A stretch of 64,000 bases of DNA from Phycobacter sedimenti (GTDB lineage: Bacteria; Pseudomonadota; Alphaproteobacteria; Rhodobacterales; Rhodobacteraceae). The notes beneath the pieces are model-generated. The model saw only the letters and a list, made by a program, of their open reading frames with translations, was not told the origin of the DNA and searched no databases. Each line of letters starts with the position of its first letter. The stretch's first letter is position 1. Below are positions 62,847-64,000 of this stretch, piece by piece. Both the position numbers and the translations under genes were made by a program. The stretch is from NCBI RefSeq assembly GCF_038148855.1, contig NZ_JBBVGR010000009.1, forward strand, positions 62,001 to 126,000, in the 5' to 3' direction.

Positions 62847-63193
62847 GCGCCCACCTCCTCAACCGCGAAACAGGTCAGGTAGCGTCCGCGCGCGTCCGCC
62901 TCGCTCACCGCATCGATGCGAAACAGCCGCGTTCCATCGCGAAACCGCTGGTCGGGGCGCGGCCGCGACACGGCGCCGACCGGCGACGCCCGAACCGTGA
63001 TCCGGTAGCGCTGCAGCGAGAGACTGCCACCCTGCTGATCGGCACTGCGCCCGCTCAGGGCGCTCACCTCGGCCCAAAGCGTTCCAAGCGCCGCCCAGCT
63101 TTCCACATAGCCCCCAGCCCCATCGGGAAGCCGCTGCGGGTCTTCCAGCACAAGCCGACGGGCCAGCTGCGGCGCGGGCACAGAAACGCTCAT
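62843..63193 (-). CDS. GTA gp7, head-tail stopper/adaptor
   Basis: This 116-aa protein is of the phage head-tail joining type: LARRLVLEDPQRLPDGAGGY, WAALGTLWAEVSALSGRSAD and ITVRASPVGAVSRPRPDQRF. Its place between gp6 and gp8 and its four-base overlaps on both sides fit the stopper ring protein. Confidence 0.92.
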   Translation of the reverse strand: MSVSVPAPQLARRLVLEDPQRLPDGAGGYVESWAALGTLWAEVSALSGRSADQQGGSLSLQRYRITVRASPVGAVSRPRPDQRFRDGTRLFRIDAVSEADARGRYLTCFAVEEVGA

Positions 63194-63789
63194 TGAACCG
63201 CCCGCAACGACAGGCGCGGGGCACGGTACCGCTGGATCAGGCTGGTGACACCAAAGGGCATGCAGCCGCCGTGCAGCCCCGTGTCCGCGCGGTACTCGTA
63301 GTAATGCGCCGCCAGCATCAGGACAGACTGAGCCAGATCGGCCGGCAGATCGCCCCAGGTGGCGCCCAGACCGGCCTCAAAGGTGATCTTTGCCGTGCCA
63401 CCTTCGGCCACGAGCGGCAGATAACCGTGCACGGGGCGCAGTTTCGGGTGATGGGTATCCTGCTCCAGGTAATAGAGCGCGGGATCAAGCACGCGTTCGC
63501 TGCCGACGGCATCCACCATCACCACCGACGAAATCGCCAGAACCGGCGCAACCGGCACAGTGGCCGCCCCCGGATCGCGCCAGCGGGGCAACACCCATTC
63601 GAACGTCCGCTGGATCAGCGCCTTGCCGGTGCGCGCCTCAATGGCCGAAATCGCCGCCCGCAGAAAGCCGCTCAGCACGCCGTCCTGAAGGCTTTCTTCG
63701 CCAAAGCCGGTGCCCAGTCGCAGATGCGCCTTGAAGGCCTCCAGCGGCAAAGCGCTGTCCGGCACCTGTGCCACTTCGGTCAAAATCAT
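63190..63789 (-). CDS. GTA gp6, head-tail connector adaptor
   Basis: This 199-aa protein is the adaptor under the portal. It has ALPLEAFKAHLRLGTGFGEE, AAISAIEARTGKALIQRTFE and LAAHYYEYRADTGLHGG, as in phage gp6-like connectors. The ATG at 63789 has GGAGAG upstream; the frame to 63924 adds 45 residues of low quality and is rejected. Confidence 0.92.
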   Translation of the reverse strand: MILTEVAQVPDSALPLEAFKAHLRLGTGFGEESLQDGVLSGFLRAAISAIEARTGKALIQRTFEWVLPRWRDPGAATVPVAPVLAISSVVMVDAVGSERVLDPALYYLEQDTHHPKLRPVHGYLPLVAEGGTAKITFEAGLGATWGDLPADLAQSVLMLAAHYYEYRADTGLHGGCMPFGVTSLIQRYRAPRLSLRAVQ

Positions 63790-63933
63790 CTCATCTCTCC
63801 GCAGTTCCCCGCACAATCCGGCCCTGGGCCGGTGTCCCCCAGGTTTGATCATTGCAGCGGGCGCACATCCTCTCTGCCGCTCGGACGGAGGGGGAGCAGC
63901 TGGACGACAAAGAGTAAGTGACATGCGCCCGCC

Positions 63934-63959
63934 GACGGGTCCGGGCTGCCGGCCCCGTC
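63934..63959 (-). other. Hairpin between GTA gp5 and gp6
   Basis: A stem of six plus four base pairs with one mismatch (GACGGG and CCGG against CCGG and CCCGTC, 4-base loop) lies 16 bases after the capsid gene stop. It has no T run. It may stabilise or attenuate the message so that capsid protein is made in excess. The 144 bases between it and gp6 hold no gene. Confidence 0.5.
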
Positions 63960-63974
63960 ATCGGTTCCAAGCGG

Positions 63975-64000
63975 TTAGCTCAGGCCGAATTTCAGCAGTT
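63975..64000 (-). CDS. GTA gp5 major capsid protein, last codons
   Basis: The last 26 bases, read on the minus strand, give LLKFGLS and TAA. This is a normal end for an HK97-type capsid protein and fits the gene order, since gp5 precedes gp6 in all R. capsulatus-type GTAs. The rest of the gene lies outside the window. Confidence 0.6.

Overview
This window looks like part of a chromosome from a marine alphaproteobacterium of the Rhodobacterales (Roseobacter group). The evidence is high GC, a Rhodobacter capsulatus-type gene transfer agent (GTA) cluster, an alphaproteobacterial pyruvate dehydrogenase operon whose E1-beta carries its own lipoyl domain, a TAXI-type TRAP transporter, and a LexA box of the GTTC-N7-GTTC type. 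Genus and species cannot be read from the sequence. No rRNA, tRNA, CRISPR array, transposase or integrase was found.

Layout. 1-2.3 kb: end of an FtsX-like ABC permease gene with an AttH/CrtC-like lipocalin. 2.4-6.5 kb: TAXI-TRAP transport operon (binding protein, fused permease, universal stress protein). 6.5-7.6 kb: the only long stretch without a supportable gene. 7.6-11.3 kb: operon of mtnA, a class II aldolase, an M19 dipeptidase and a lactonase-like metallo-hydrolase, probably for disposal of methylthioadenosine/5'-deoxyadenosine products. 11.4-16.2 kb: a glucosylglycerate phosphorylase gene facing an operon for glucosylglycerate synthesis (DUF808 protein, phosphatase, GT81 synthase). 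16.4-19.9 kb: gap, a 47-aa membrane peptide, coaD, a CBS protein and a LysR regulator. 20.0-27.5 kb: valine catabolism (mmsA, acyl-CoA dehydrogenase, hydroxyisobutyryl-CoA hydrolase, mmsB), interrupted by an L,D-transpeptidase and a TPR/GT41 glycosyltransferase. 27.6-41 kb: DUF2892 protein, uvrA with an SOS box, two MFS carriers, lpdA, queA and a giant AsmA-like protein. 41-49 kb: peroxiredoxin, DUF455 protein, M23 peptidase with bactofilin, two cyclophilins, pgk and an AidB-like dehydrogenase. 49-54.4 kb: ftsB, pdhABC and cysE. 54.5-64 kb: the GTA cluster on the minus strand, from the last codons of the capsid gene (gp5) through gp15.

The most notable observations are: (i) a shared palindrome with a central CG, placed 27 and 29 nt before the start codons of pdhA and lpdA, which lie 16 kb apart and together supply all pyruvate dehydrogenase subunits; (ii) a GTA gp14 peptidase gene that looks broken by a short deletion, with its conserved tail still readable in another frame; (iii) a two-copy dispersed element in which a second hairpin is kept although its sequence has changed; (iv) adjacent glucosylglycerate synthesis and phosphorolysis genes; and (v) an mtnA-aldolase pair typical of the DHAP shunt, joined to a dipeptidase and a lactonase-like enzyme.
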